From an uncultured Eubacterium sp. (lineage in GTDB: Bacteria; Bacillota; Clostridia; Lachnospirales; Lachnospiraceae), in NCBI GenBank assembly GCA_947573465.1, contig CANPET010000024.1:1-13363 (forward strand): 13,363 nucleotides of DNA, read 5' to 3'. Both the position numbers and the translations under genes were made by a program. The notes under the pieces are model-generated. The model was not told where the DNA came from and searched no databases. It saw nothing but the letters and a program-made list of their open reading frames with translations. Shown here one piece after another: positions 6,613 to 13,363 of this stretch (the stretch's first letter is position 1; each line of letters begins with the position of its first letter).

Positions 6613-6640
6613 ATTATACTCTTTTTTATTTTTTATGCAA
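6613..6640 (-). promoter_or_regulatory. probable promoter of the RloAB-like cassette
   Basis: On the minus strand, TTGCAT (6640-6635), a 16-nt A-rich spacer and a perfect TATAAT (6618-6613) are followed by the ATPase start about 39 nt further on. The -10 is consensus; the -35 is moderate. Confidence 0.55.
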
Positions 6641-6667
6641 TATTTTTACACAAATTTTATAATTTGT

Positions 6668-6685
6668 TTTTTGTTATAACAAAAA
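6668..6685. repeat. 18-bp perfect palindrome upstream of the cassette
   Basis: TTTTTGTTATAACAAAAA reads the same on both strands. It lies just upstream of the -35 of the cassette promoter and overlaps the foot of the neighbouring hairpin by a few bases. It could be a regulator binding site. No regulator gene is visible in the cassette itself. Confidence 0.55.
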
Positions 6686-6731
6686 TCTATTACCCAAAAC
6701 ATAATATTCTTGTTTTTGAGTAATAGATTTT
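6682..6731. terminator. hairpin between AbiEii and the RloAB-like cassette
   Basis: A 12-bp perfect stem (6682-6693 with 6720-6731, AAAATCTATTAC/GTAATAGATTTT) continues inward with CAAAAC/GTTTTTG and one bulge. On the minus strand it is followed by TTTTTG and further T-rich sequence. It would isolate the cassette from the AbiE operon upstream, although the stem is AT-rich and its distance from the AbiEii stop (over 230 nt) is long. Confidence 0.45.
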
Positions 6732-6739
6732 AATTAACA

Positions 6740-6967
6740 TATATATTTTATAACTTTTGTCGCAGTTATTGTATTATTTTCATAACAACTTTTTCACATT
6801 GCGTATACATACATCACAAATATCTATTATTTACAATTACTATATCATAAATCGTAATAATGCATACTTTATATTATCACGTAGTATTTTTCTTAAATAT
6901 CTGCACTTGTTATTACTCCGTTATTTTTTCCTAAGTTTTATTTTGTCATAAACACTATTAAATGTAT
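6740..6967. other. AT-rich intergenic stretch, no gene seen
   Basis: I see no credible coding ORF, RNA gene or strong repeat between the AbiEii stop and the hairpin. A plus-strand 64-codon ORF (6757-6951) is low-complexity and rich in Tyr, Leu and Phe without a ribosome site. A weak, imperfect inverted repeat around 6857-6882 is not convincing. Confidence 0.6.
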
Positions 6968-7864
6968 TTACATCCACTTTTTTTGGTCACTATTCCATTG
7001 AAGTTTAAAATCCACATTATTATCAATTGATTCTACAATAGGCATTAACAACCTCTTAACTTGTTCTATTGTTTCTTTAAATTCAATATTCATTATTGCT
7101 TTCTTTTTCTTTATAAACGCCTGCCACCTTCTCTGTCTAACTAGGTCTTCTGTAAATTCTGGTTCAAAAGCAGCCAAATCATTGAAATCTGTTTCTCTAT
7201 ATGTAAAAGTTTCCACAACTGCGTTCTTTAATTCATTACCATCCAAGTTGTAGTTTTCTGATAATATATAAATATCATAAAAATCTTTATATCTTCCATT
7301 TGCAACGCCAAGTGAAACAAATGCTTCAAACTTCTCTGCAATTACAGAATAGATTGAATAAGTATACACCTCCGGTTCTTCCATATCCAATAATACTGGA
7401 AATTTCATTTTCATGCGTTTAGGATATATCACATCTCCAAATCCTATATCTATAGATACAGGAACTTTTGTACGATCCAAATATCCCATAATCGAAACAT
7501 TCACTCCATGATACTCTTTAAACTCCGTAATATTATTCACTTCCAAGGATTCTAAATCAAAGCGTAAAGCATCGTCGCAATCTAAAGAAAAAATATTATA
7601 AAACACTTTTTTCATATCTTCCGCTGTATTTGATATATGTTGTGCAAGGAGATCAATATCCATCGTTGCTCTCGCAAATTCACCGTCAAACAATGCATAC
7701 AGAAAGATACCACCTTTCAAAGTAAAATATTCCGCGTATTCCGAAATAGATACTCTATAAATAGTTCTCTCTAATCCATAAGTGACTAGTTCATCCTGCA
7801 TTGTTCTTCTAGTCGTTTTTGCTTGATTTTTCAATCTATCCTTTATTGATGTTGCATTTATCAT
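6968..7864 (-). CDS. abiEii: AbiEii/AbiGii nucleotidyltransferase toxin
   Basis: This is the toxin of an AbiE toxin-antitoxin pair, a DNA polymerase-beta-like nucleotidyltransferase of 298 residues. The active-site region is LKGGIFLYALF at 49-59, followed by RATMDIDLL at 65-73, whose aspartates D69 and D71 bind metal. Later family motifs include EKFEAFVSLG and GRYKDFYDI. Characterised relatives bind GTP (AbiEii) or add nucleotides to tRNA 3' ends (the mycobacterial MenT3), stopping translation. Which activity applies here is unknown. The start at 7864 has GGAGG seven nucleotides upstream and overlaps the antitoxin stop as ATGA, so the pair is translationally coupled. An upstream in-frame ATG at 7903 is rejected for that reason. 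The catalytic residues look intact. Confidence 0.93.
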   Translation of the reverse strand: MINATSIKDRLKNQAKTTRRTMQDELVTYGLERTIYRVSISEYAEYFTLKGGIFLYALFDGEFARATMDIDLLAQHISNTAEDMKKVFYNIFSLDCDDALRFDLESLEVNNITEFKEYHGVNVSIMGYLDRTKVPVSIDIGFGDVIYPKRMKMKFPVLLDMEEPEVYTYSIYSVIAEKFEAFVSLGVANGRYKDFYDIYILSENYNLDGNELKNAVVETFTYRETDFNDLAAFEPEFTEDLVRQRRWQAFIKKKKAIMNIEFKETIEQVKRLLMPIVESIDNNVDFKLQWNSDQKKWM

Positions 7865-8448
7865 ACAAGTACCTCCAAATAAGTTTTCATAATTTCTCCA
7901 CATTTCAGCATTTCTGCATACTTTACAAGTTTGTTAATATTTCTATCTTTTCGTTTCAAATAGTTTACAAGAATTTCCTTTGTTTCTTCAATGCCTATTT
8001 TTTCACGAAAAAACACGATATCGACAACAGTTTTTTCAATATCATAGATTTTAAAATGATTTTTTCCTTCATTTATTGTCTCAATTCCAAGTTTAAAACG
8101 CTCATTGGCATAATAATAAATAGAAAGCATTGGCCAATCCGGCATTGTAGAAATTTTGGCTTTCCTTGGAATCGCCACATCTATTGAGTCTAATCTATAT
8201 GTTGTAAGATTATAATAAATAGCTGCACTCATAAGACACACCACCCCATTTGGTGCATATGCCGAAACATAATAAAAATCTGACTCTTCACCCAAATATA
8301 GTCTATTTTCATAATATTTCTTATTAAGTTTTTCCAAAGTTCCCTCATCGACCATCTGATTAATTTTATAATAAGAAAATCCAGCCTTCTTTAATTCATC
8401 AACAGAAAGTATCATTTGATCTTTAGGAATTTTGCACTCATAAATCAT
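7861..8448 (-). CDS. abiEi: AbiEi antitoxin / transcriptional regulator
   Basis: This is the antitoxin partner of the nucleotidyltransferase, 195 residues. The N-terminal half is the AbiEi winged helix-turn-helix: ILSVDELKKAGFSYYKINQM at about 13-32, with KYYENRLYLG as the wing. The middle carries the family pattern VVCLMSAAIYYNLTT and SIDVAIPRKAK, and the C-terminal domain contains IYDIEKTVVDIVFFREK. AbiEi proteins repress their own promoter by binding inverted repeats and neutralise the toxin. The start at 8448 is set by GAGGTGA immediately upstream (8449-8460); the long N-terminal extension up to 8568 lies in the leader and is very unlikely to be translated. The promoter and overlapping inverted repeats upstream fit autoregulation. 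Confidence 0.9.
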   Translation of the reverse strand: MIYECKIPKDQMILSVDELKKAGFSYYKINQMVDEGTLEKLNKKYYENRLYLGEESDFYYVSAYAPNGVVCLMSAAIYYNLTTYRLDSIDVAIPRKAKISTMPDWPMLSIYYYANERFKLGIETINEGKNHFKIYDIEKTVVDIVFFREKIGIEETKEILVNYLKRKDRNINKLVKYAEMLKCGEIMKTYLEVLV

Positions 8449-8503
8449 TCTAATCACCTCATTTAAAGCATGCCCATTTTTTTGCATTTCTATTCCAATA
8501 TTT

Positions 8504-8545
8504 TTCGGCTTTTTTATAATTTTGCCGAATTTTATTAAAATTATA
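8504..8545. repeat. overlapping inverted repeats, candidate AbiEi operator
   Basis: Two inverted repeats share this stretch: TATAATTTT/AAAATTATA (8515-8523 and 8537-8545) and TTCGGC/GCCGAA (8504-8509 and 8524-8529). The first includes the -10 box and the likely start site of abiE. AbiEi homologues bind inverted repeats at their own promoter, so repression here is a reasonable inference. In the leader RNA the two stems would compete. Confidence 0.5.
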
Positions 8546-8568
8546 AATCTATATATATAAAGTGTCAA
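8540..8568 (-). promoter_or_regulatory. abiE promoter
   Basis: Minus-strand TTGACA (8568-8563), 17-nt spacer, TATAAT (8545-8540): a consensus sigma-A promoter. Transcription would start near 8533 and give a leader of about 85 nt before abiEi. Confidence 0.85.
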
Positions 8569-8596
8569 TAACTTTCAAAATTATTGGCGGCGTAAA

Positions 8597-8611
8597 TTAA
8601 CTGTCAGTTAA
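8597..8611. repeat. 15-bp palindrome between abiE and the surface protein gene
   Basis: TTAACTG-T-CAGTTAA has perfect 7-bp arms around one base. It lies between the divergent abiE promoter and the probable promoter of the BIG2 protein gene, so it could be an operator for either. Its protein is unknown. Confidence 0.45.
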
Positions 8612-8633
8612 AGCAAGGCATACTACACCTGTA

Positions 8634-8662
8634 TTGCTAATAATTCTAACCTCTGTTAAAAT
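8634..8662 (+). promoter_or_regulatory. possible promoter of the BIG2 protein gene
   Basis: TTGCTA (8634-8639), a 17-nt spacer and TAAAAT (8657-8662) precede the start codon by about 31 nt. Both boxes are near but not at consensus. Confidence 0.45.
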
Positions 8663-8693
8663 TGTATATATACTATTGAAAAGGAGGGATTTT

Positions 8694-10448
8694 ATGAAAA
8701 CAGCCAAAAAAATTTTAGCACTTATATTTATCATCGTATTATCTATTTCTATGATTCCAACTACAAATATTAGTGCCGCTAAAAAAACAAAACTGAATAA
8801 AACAAAAGTAACTATCTATGTAGGAAAAACGGTCCGATTAAAGTTAAAGAACAATAAGAAGAAAGTTAAATGGTCTTCATCTAACAAAAAAATTGCGACT
8901 GTCAGCAAAAAAGGAAAAGTAAAAGGAAAAAAAGCCGGAAAAGTTACAATCACTGCGAAAGCCGGAAAGAAAAAATATAAATGTAAGGTTACAGTAAAGA
9001 AAAAAACAACACCAAAGCCGACTACAAAACCAACAGAGCAACTGACTACGAAACCTATAGAAGAAACTACTACAAAATCTTCTGAGCAGCCAACAACACC
9101 CGAACCAACGACACCATCCACTGAAATTGAAGAACCGTCTCTTAATCCACAAATCAGTCAAAATGTGGAGACCATTAAAAAAATAATTGAGATTCAGCAG
9201 GGACTGGGAACAGTTGATGAAGATATTTTAAATGAAATCAATGCAACCAATGAATCAGAAGCAAATGAAATATCAGAAGATTTTAACATCAAAGATGCAG
9301 TACAGGCTATAACCAATGATACTACCCAATATAACAAGTATATTGATTATCATGGTGGTTTTTATGATGAAGAATATTATAATGGAGATTATGATTATTT
9401 ATTTCAATTGACTGATTCAATCGTTAAATATATGTGGGATGAAGCGATTCCAGACAGTTCCCTTCTTAGCTTAATAATCGATGATTTAGCTAATACATAT
9501 AAATATACTATGTTTAAAGGTGATATTGCATTTAACACTGAATATATGGATTATCAATATAAACAAATTCTTTCTAATTATATGAGAATTGGACATCCAA
9601 AATTTGATTCTATTGATAACTTTATTTTAGAATCAGAACCTCAAAAATACTATGATAAAAATACCGACAGTTTTGTTTCAGAAGGTATAAAATATGACGA
9701 CCAAAACTGCTCTTATATTATCACGTTTTCTTCAAACGAAAGAATTTATAACGCATACATGTCCTTTGCAAAACTTGATAATGACGATGGAAATGCTTAT
9801 TTCGAATATCGATTGTTGGATTTAACTGTGGAACCCATAACTAAAGATTATATGAGTACCTTAAATGTTAATTGGGATTTAGAGCCGGATAAAACCTTGA
9901 CCATTACAGAACCTTACGCTGGTAATATTCAACATAACAGTACCGTCCAAATCACAGATTACAAAATAGAGCCAGCCGATAAAGAAGGTTATAATCGACT
10001 CTCTTGCACATGTACTGTAAAGAAAGATTGGCAGCCAACGGTTGATGAAATAAACACGATAACTAATTCACTATATTGTCAGCAAACAGGGAACATAGGC
10101 GGTGGAGTATATTATACAATCGTTGATTTCAATACAGGTACTTGCCTGGAAGCAGACAATGCTTATAATGTTACGGACAGTTCCACTTGGGAATATTATG
10201 ATTACGAAAAATTTAAAGATGATGATACTGGTGCATGGCTGGATTTCGATAGAACCTCTATCGCTAAAATATCAATAATCTATCCTCAAGATTATACCGG
10301 ACTCTGCATTGTTATCGGTGGAATCAACCAAGTAATAGATACCAATAGCGATAACGAATTCTTTAATGGAAACAGACAATTTGGGGACACCAGTTACTAT
10401 AAAAATGGAGAAAATAACTCTCACTGGATGAGAATAACTCCAAAATAA
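8694..10448 (+). CDS. secreted BIG2-domain protein with unknown C-terminal region
   Basis: This is an exported protein of 584 residues, translated from ATG at 8694 behind AAGGAGG. Starting 60 nt earlier would bury the signal peptide and the ribosome site. Residues 1-28 are a signal peptide (KK, then a hydrophobic core LALIFIIVLSISM, cut near ISA-A). Residues about 32-103 are a bacterial Ig-like group 2 domain, unusually Lys-rich, with the hallmark VKWSSSNKKIATVSKKGKVK and AGKVTITAKA. A Thr/Pro linker follows at about 104-150 with loose repeats of the TTKPxEx kind. The remaining 430 residues are acidic, rich in Asp, Tyr and Asn, and I do not recognise a family. No LPXTG anchor or C-terminal membrane helix is present, so it is secreted or held by the BIG2 domain. 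It is the only plus-strand gene, divergent from abiE and convergent with the dGTPase gene, with its own terminator. Confidence 0.88.
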   Translation: MKTAKKILALIFIIVLSISMIPTTNISAAKKTKLNKTKVTIYVGKTVRLKLKNNKKKVKWSSSNKKIATVSKKGKVKGKKAGKVTITAKAGKKKYKCKVTVKKKTTPKPTTKPTEQLTTKPIEETTTKSSEQPTTPEPTTPSTEIEEPSLNPQISQNVETIKKIIEIQQGLGTVDEDILNEINATNESEANEISEDFNIKDAVQAITNDTTQYNKYIDYHGGFYDEEYYNGDYDYLFQLTDSIVKYMWDEAIPDSSLLSLIIDDLANTYKYTMFKGDIAFNTEYMDYQYKQILSNYMRIGHPKFDSIDNFILESEPQKYYDKNTDSFVSEGIKYDDQNCSYIITFSSNERIYNAYMSFAKLDNDDGNAYFEYRLLDLTVEPITKDYMSTLNVNWDLEPDKTLTITEPYAGNIQHNSTVQITDYKIEPADKEGYNRLSCTCTVKKDWQPTVDEINTITNSLYCQQTGNIGGGVYYTIVDFNTGTCLEADNAYNVTDSSTWEYYDYEKFKDDDTGAWLDFDRTSIAKISIIYPQDYTGLCIVIGGINQVIDTNSDNEFFNGNRQFGDTSYYKNGENNSHWMRITPK

Positions 10449-10479
10449 TAACCATATTTAGCAATATGTGAAAGCAAGT

Positions 10480-10525
10480 AAAAACACTTTATGAATTACA
10501 TTTTATTGTTTCATAAAGTGTTTTT
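10480..10525. terminator. bidirectional terminator between convergent genes
   Basis: A perfect 16-bp stem, AAAAACACTTTATGAA with TTCATAAAGTGTTTTT, encloses a 14-nt loop. It lies 31 nt after the surface-protein stop and one nucleotide from the stop of the dGTPase gene. It ends in a T run on the plus strand and has a matching T run within the stem on the other strand, so it can serve both transcripts. Confidence 0.88.
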
Positions 10526-10526
10526 T

Positions 10527-11735
10527 CTACTCAAAATAAGATATATATTCTATCTGATACTTACTTCCCGGAAACAGCTTTTTATGTAACTCAACAAAAT
10601 AATCATCCGTCATACTGGCAATGTAGTCCACCACAATCTGATTTGGTTCTTCTTTACCATAATCGATACCCTTATAATATTTCAAAGAGTTACGAATAAA
10701 ATTCATATGATGTTTATAAATAATTGATGTCTCATCCTTTTTCAGCAATTGCTCAAGCAGAGCATAATACACATCTTGAAACATCGGCTTGATAATATCT
10801 TCATATTTAGAATTAATCTCATCATTTTTATAAATAACCTTATAATTTTCATCCTTAGCCGTCTTCAAATCCGCATACGCTTCCTTGCTTAACAGAATAT
10901 AATCTTTACCATAACTGTTTTCTATAATATCCACTACCAAATTATTAATAATGGAAGCATTAGCTGCTCCAATAATTTCACTGCTGAATTCATGTTCCCT
11001 GTCAATAATCTTTGCAGTAATTGCGTCCTGCCTGTCCTTGCCAATATACGCAATCATGTCGCAGATTCTAACAACACATCCCTCCAAGGTCATTGGAATT
11101 AATTCTTTGATTGCTTTTCCGCCTTTCACATTGCAACTCTCTACTTCCTTATCGTGTATGTCAAACGTCTTGTCCCACTGTGGACGATATTCCTGCTGCT
11201 CGAACTCTCCATTATGACATAACACTCCATCCAGAACCTGAAGACTGATATTTCTTGCGAATAATTTGTCCAATACTCTTGCACTCTGCACGTTATGATT
11301 GAAACGACGTCCTGTCTCTTCCTGCAGTAATTCGTCTAAAAAACGCTCTCCTGCATGTCCAAAAGGAGTATGTCCAATATCATGCCCCAAAGCAATCGCC
11401 TCAATCAAGTCCAGATTCAACCCTAAAATCGAGCCAATATTTCTGGCAATTCTCGAAACTAACTGCACATGTAATGCTCTCCTGGTGATGTCATCATTAT
11501 TATAAAAAGAAAACACCTGTGTTTTATCCGCATACCTATTGTAATATGGAAGGTGCATAATCTTTTCTATATCACGTACAAATGCCGGACGCCAAAGATT
11601 TGGAATATCGTGATTCATATCACGTCTGATAATATCCTCATCCTTACAACGGTATGGATTCTGATAATGATTCTTTTTATCTTCAGTAATCTGTTTCTGT
11701 AATTCATCGCTTAATTTATGGTATACCAGCGCCAT
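10527..11735 (-). CDS. dgt: dGTPase-like HD-domain triphosphohydrolase
   Basis: This is an HD-superfamily hydrolase of 402 residues, expected to cleave dNTPs such as dGTP to the deoxynucleoside and triphosphate in the cytosol. The metal-binding set is visible: H89 in DITRRALHV, H118-D119 in ALGHDIGHTPFGHAGE, and D226 in RICDMIAYIGKD. FNHNVQSARVLD at about 145-156 is typical of Dgt-like proteins. The start at 11735 has AGGAGG close upstream; a longer reading from 11765 would translate that site. It follows deoB by 86 nt with no clear terminator between them, so it is probably read in the same direction and possibly from the same message. The substrate nucleotide cannot be decided from sequence, and a broader dNTPase is possible. 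Confidence 0.92.
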   Translation of the reverse strand: MALVYHKLSDELQKQITEDKKNHYQNPYRCKDEDIIRRDMNHDIPNLWRPAFVRDIEKIMHLPYYNRYADKTQVFSFYNNDDITRRALHVQLVSRIARNIGSILGLNLDLIEAIALGHDIGHTPFGHAGERFLDELLQEETGRRFNHNVQSARVLDKLFARNISLQVLDGVLCHNGEFEQQEYRPQWDKTFDIHDKEVESCNVKGGKAIKELIPMTLEGCVVRICDMIAYIGKDRQDAITAKIIDREHEFSSEIIGAANASIINNLVVDIIENSYGKDYILLSKEAYADLKTAKDENYKVIYKNDEINSKYEDIIKPMFQDVYYALLEQLLKKDETSIIYKHHMNFIRNSLKYYKGIDYGKEEPNQIVVDYIASMTDDYFVELHKKLFPGSKYQIEYISYFE

Positions 11736-11821
11736 TCTTTTCCTCCTAGTATTTTTAATCCCCAATATATGATTTCTCTTTCCTGCACAAATTCAAATAT
11801 TTTGTGTATAAAACTCTGCCT

Positions 11822-13012
11822 CTACTCTAGTTTCTCCAATACCGAACTTCCTATTGTTCCCTCCGGCATTTCTACATCAAAGTTTTCAGCCACGGTAGCG
11901 CCAATCACAGCAAACGTATCTGCATCTTTCAACGCTCCCCCCTGTTCCATCTTTTTCGAGTATGCTACAAATGGTACATATTCCCTTGTGTGGTCTGTCC
12001 CCTTGTAAGTCGGGTCGTTTCCGTGGTCCGCCGTGATAATTAGCAAATCATCATCCCTCATCTTTTCCAGCAAGATACCTAAATTCACGTCAAACTTCTC
12101 AATTTCTCTTCCATAGCCTAACGGGTCTCTTCGATGCCCCCACATTGCATCAAAATCCACCAAATTTACAAAACAAAGTCCATGAAAATCTTTCTCACAT
12201 ATTTCTATGGTCTGCTCCATTCCATGAACAGAACTCTTAGAACGATAATACTCTGTAATACCTTCTCCACAAAAAATATCGTTAATCTTTCCAATGCCAA
12301 TTACATCCAAACCATTCTCCTTTAATGAGTTTAACACTGTTTTATTCGTTGGCTTTGGTGCATAATCATGGCGGTTACTGGTACGCTCAAACTCACCTTT
12401 CTTTTTTCCCACATAAGGTCTGGCAATGACACGTCCTACTTTCCACTCTTCCTTCAAGGTAATCTCTCTGGCAATCTCACAACAACGATACAAATTCTCC
12501 AAGTCAAACGTTTCTTCATTACCACATATCTGCATTACAGAATCTACCGAAGTATACACAATCATAGCTCCTGTGGCGATCTCTTCCTCTCCCAACTCTT
12601 CTATAATTTCCGTTCCGCTGGCAGTTTTATTTCCAATCACACGTTTTCCACACCTTCTCTCCAATTCTGCAATCAGCTCTGGTGGGAAACCATTCTCTGC
12701 AAAAGTTTTAAACGGAGTCTTTGTCTCTATCCCCATCATCTCCCAATGCCCTGTCATGGTGTCCTTTCCATTGCTTACCTCTGCCAGCCTCATATATCTT
12801 CCTAGTGGCTTTTCAACCGCTTTCATTTCCCCAGCTGTATGCAGATTTAACATTCCTAATTTTTGTAAATTAGGAATTTCCAATGTTCCCATCTTCTCCA
12901 AAATATGCCCAAAAGTGTCTACGCCTTCATCTCCAAACTTTTCTGCGTCCGGCATTGCACCGATTCCCAATGAATCCAGCACAATCACAAATATTCTTTC
13001 ATATCCTTTCAT
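11822..13012 (-). CDS. deoB: phosphopentomutase
   Basis: DeoB interconverts ribose-1-phosphate and ribose-5-phosphate, and the deoxy forms, joining nucleoside phosphorolysis to the pentose phosphate pathway. It is an alkaline-phosphatase-superfamily enzyme of 396 residues, the usual length. D13 in VIVLDSLGIGAMPD begins the metal site. KDTMTGHWE at 83-91 contains T85, the threonine that is phosphorylated in the characterised Bacillus enzyme. ITADHGNDPT and TDHTREYVP near the C-terminus give further manganese ligands. The start at 13012 has GAGGTG upstream; a reading from 13048 would cross that site. It lies 69 nt after the adenosine deaminase gene and before the dGTPase gene. An 11-bp perfect hairpin lies within its early coding region (12852-12877). 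Confidence 0.98.
   Translation of the reverse strand: MKGYERIFVIVLDSLGIGAMPDAEKFGDEGVDTFGHILEKMGTLEIPNLQKLGMLNLHTAGEMKAVEKPLGRYMRLAEVSNGKDTMTGHWEMMGIETKTPFKTFAENGFPPELIAELERRCGKRVIGNKTASGTEIIEELGEEEIATGAMIVYTSVDSVMQICGNEETFDLENLYRCCEIAREITLKEEWKVGRVIARPYVGKKKGEFERTSNRHDYAPKPTNKTVLNSLKENGLDVIGIGKINDIFCGEGITEYYRSKSSVHGMEQTIEICEKDFHGLCFVNLVDFDAMWGHRRDPLGYGREIEKFDVNLGILLEKMRDDDLLIITADHGNDPTYKGTDHTREYVPFVAYSKKMEQGGALKDADTFAVIGATVAENFDVEMPEGTIGSSVLEKLE
12852..12877. repeat. perfect hairpin inside deoB
   Basis: An 11-bp perfect stem with a 4-nt loop (12852-12862 and 12867-12877, ATTCCTAATTT/AAATTAGGAAT) lies over codons of about residues 46-54 of DeoB. It is not needed by the protein sequence and could affect message stability or translation, or be chance. 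Confidence 0.6.
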
Positions 13013-13081
13013 TTCGACACCTCTTTCCATATCATCAACTTTTCCCATTCCAGCAATTTGATTTCTTAAAATTATTGTTCT

Positions 13082-13363
13082 TTAATCTTCTATAATTCTT
13101 TCTCTTAACTTTCCTTTTACTTCTTCACCTGCAAAAGATACTTCTATTGCATTTTTCATCATGGTCTGAATTTCCTCATCACTGATTCCATACACTTCCT
13201 GTACAAACCTAAGTTCATTTGTCATAGATGTATTACTGACTGTACGATTATCCGTATTAATTGTAACCAGTAATCCTGCATCTAAAAACTCTCTAATAGG
13301 ATATTCATCTGTACTTTTTACTGCTTTGGTCTGCAAATTGCTGATAGGACACAATTCAACTCC
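13082..13363 (-). CDS. add: adenosine deaminase, C-terminal part
   Basis: The last 93 residues of adenosine deaminase are present; the gene continues past the right edge. The enzyme converts adenosine to inosine in purine salvage, and inosine can then be phosphorolysed to supply ribose-1-phosphate for DeoB. The visible motifs are GVELCPISN, the family's CPxSN segment, and VTINTDNRTVSNTSMTNEL, which carries the metal-binding aspartate (NTDN in place of the mammalian NTDD). The C-terminal helices end normally at RERIIED. A TTG at 13354 that could be read as a start is internal, since the frame stays open to the edge and CPxSN homology continues across it. It probably forms an operon with deoB. 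Confidence 0.93.
   Translation of the reverse strand, partial: GVELCPISNLQTKAVKSTDEYPIREFLDAGLLVTINTDNRTVSNTSMTNELRFVQEVYGISDEEIQTMMKNAIEVSFAGEEVKGKLRERIIED

Noticed and set aside
8612..8638. tRNA-like or attachment-site remnant between abiE and the BIG2 gene
   Set aside because: AGCAA/TTGCT arms are only 5 bp, there is no cloverleaf and no matching direct repeat was seen at the other end of the defence block.
8816..9161. Minus-strand Phe/Val/Gly-rich ORFs opposite the BIG2 region
   Set aside because: They are the complement of Lys- and Thr-rich codons, an artefact of composition.
11786..11806. Terminator between deoB and dgt
   Set aside because: Only a 6-bp AT-rich stem with a 9-nt loop and no T run.
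12426..13061. Plus-strand 211-codon ORF opposite deoB
   Set aside because: Shadow of deoB, Ser/Pro/Ile-rich, with no start signal.

Overview
The window is AT-rich, low-GC Firmicute DNA. The gene content fits an anaerobic gut Clostridium-class bacterium, most likely Lachnospiraceae. Evidence includes a Lys-rich BIG2 surface protein with a Thr/Pro linker, MscL with a C-terminal zinc ribbon, the NTDN form of adenosine deaminase, and AGGAGG ribosome sites before nearly every start. The taxonomic call is inference from protein style; no rRNA or other marker is present. All genes are on the minus strand except the surface protein (8694-10448). No tRNA, rRNA, CRISPR array or insertion sequence was seen.

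Layout, left to right. (1) 1-800: an ECF-like sigma factor with an extra C-terminal helix-turn-helix, cut by the left edge. (2) 994-3399: an operon read right to left as an NhaC-type Na+/H+ antiporter, a small glutaredoxin-like protein and MscL. It suggests ion, osmotic and redox homeostasis. Its leader holds two interlaced inverted repeats and a possible 20-codon leader peptide. (3) 3666-4121: a low-molecular-weight protein tyrosine phosphatase with a strong terminator. (4) 4136-6574: a phage-defence-like cassette. An AAA ATPase of the RloA/AbiLi type overlaps an RloB-like TOPRIM protein, which overlaps (ATGA) a SIR2-domain fragment. (5) 6575-6967: an AT-rich gap with a promoter, an 18-bp palindrome and a hairpin. 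(6) 6968-8448: an AbiEi/AbiEii toxin-antitoxin pair with ATGA overlap, a near-consensus promoter and overlapping inverted repeats.

(7) 8694-10448: a secreted BIG2-domain protein with a large unrecognised C-terminal region. (8) 10527-13363: nucleotide metabolism, comprising a dGTPase-like HD hydrolase, phosphopentomutase (deoB) and the end of adenosine deaminase (add). Add and DeoB act together in purine nucleoside salvage, and the dGTPase releases deoxyguanosine from dGTP.

Two regions deserve attention. One is the defence block at 4136-8448, where two separate systems lie side by side and a NADase-type SIR2 remnant is attached to an RloAB-like pair. The other is the antiporter leader, where a small ORF and two mutually crossing inverted repeats suggest an RNA- or translation-based switch.
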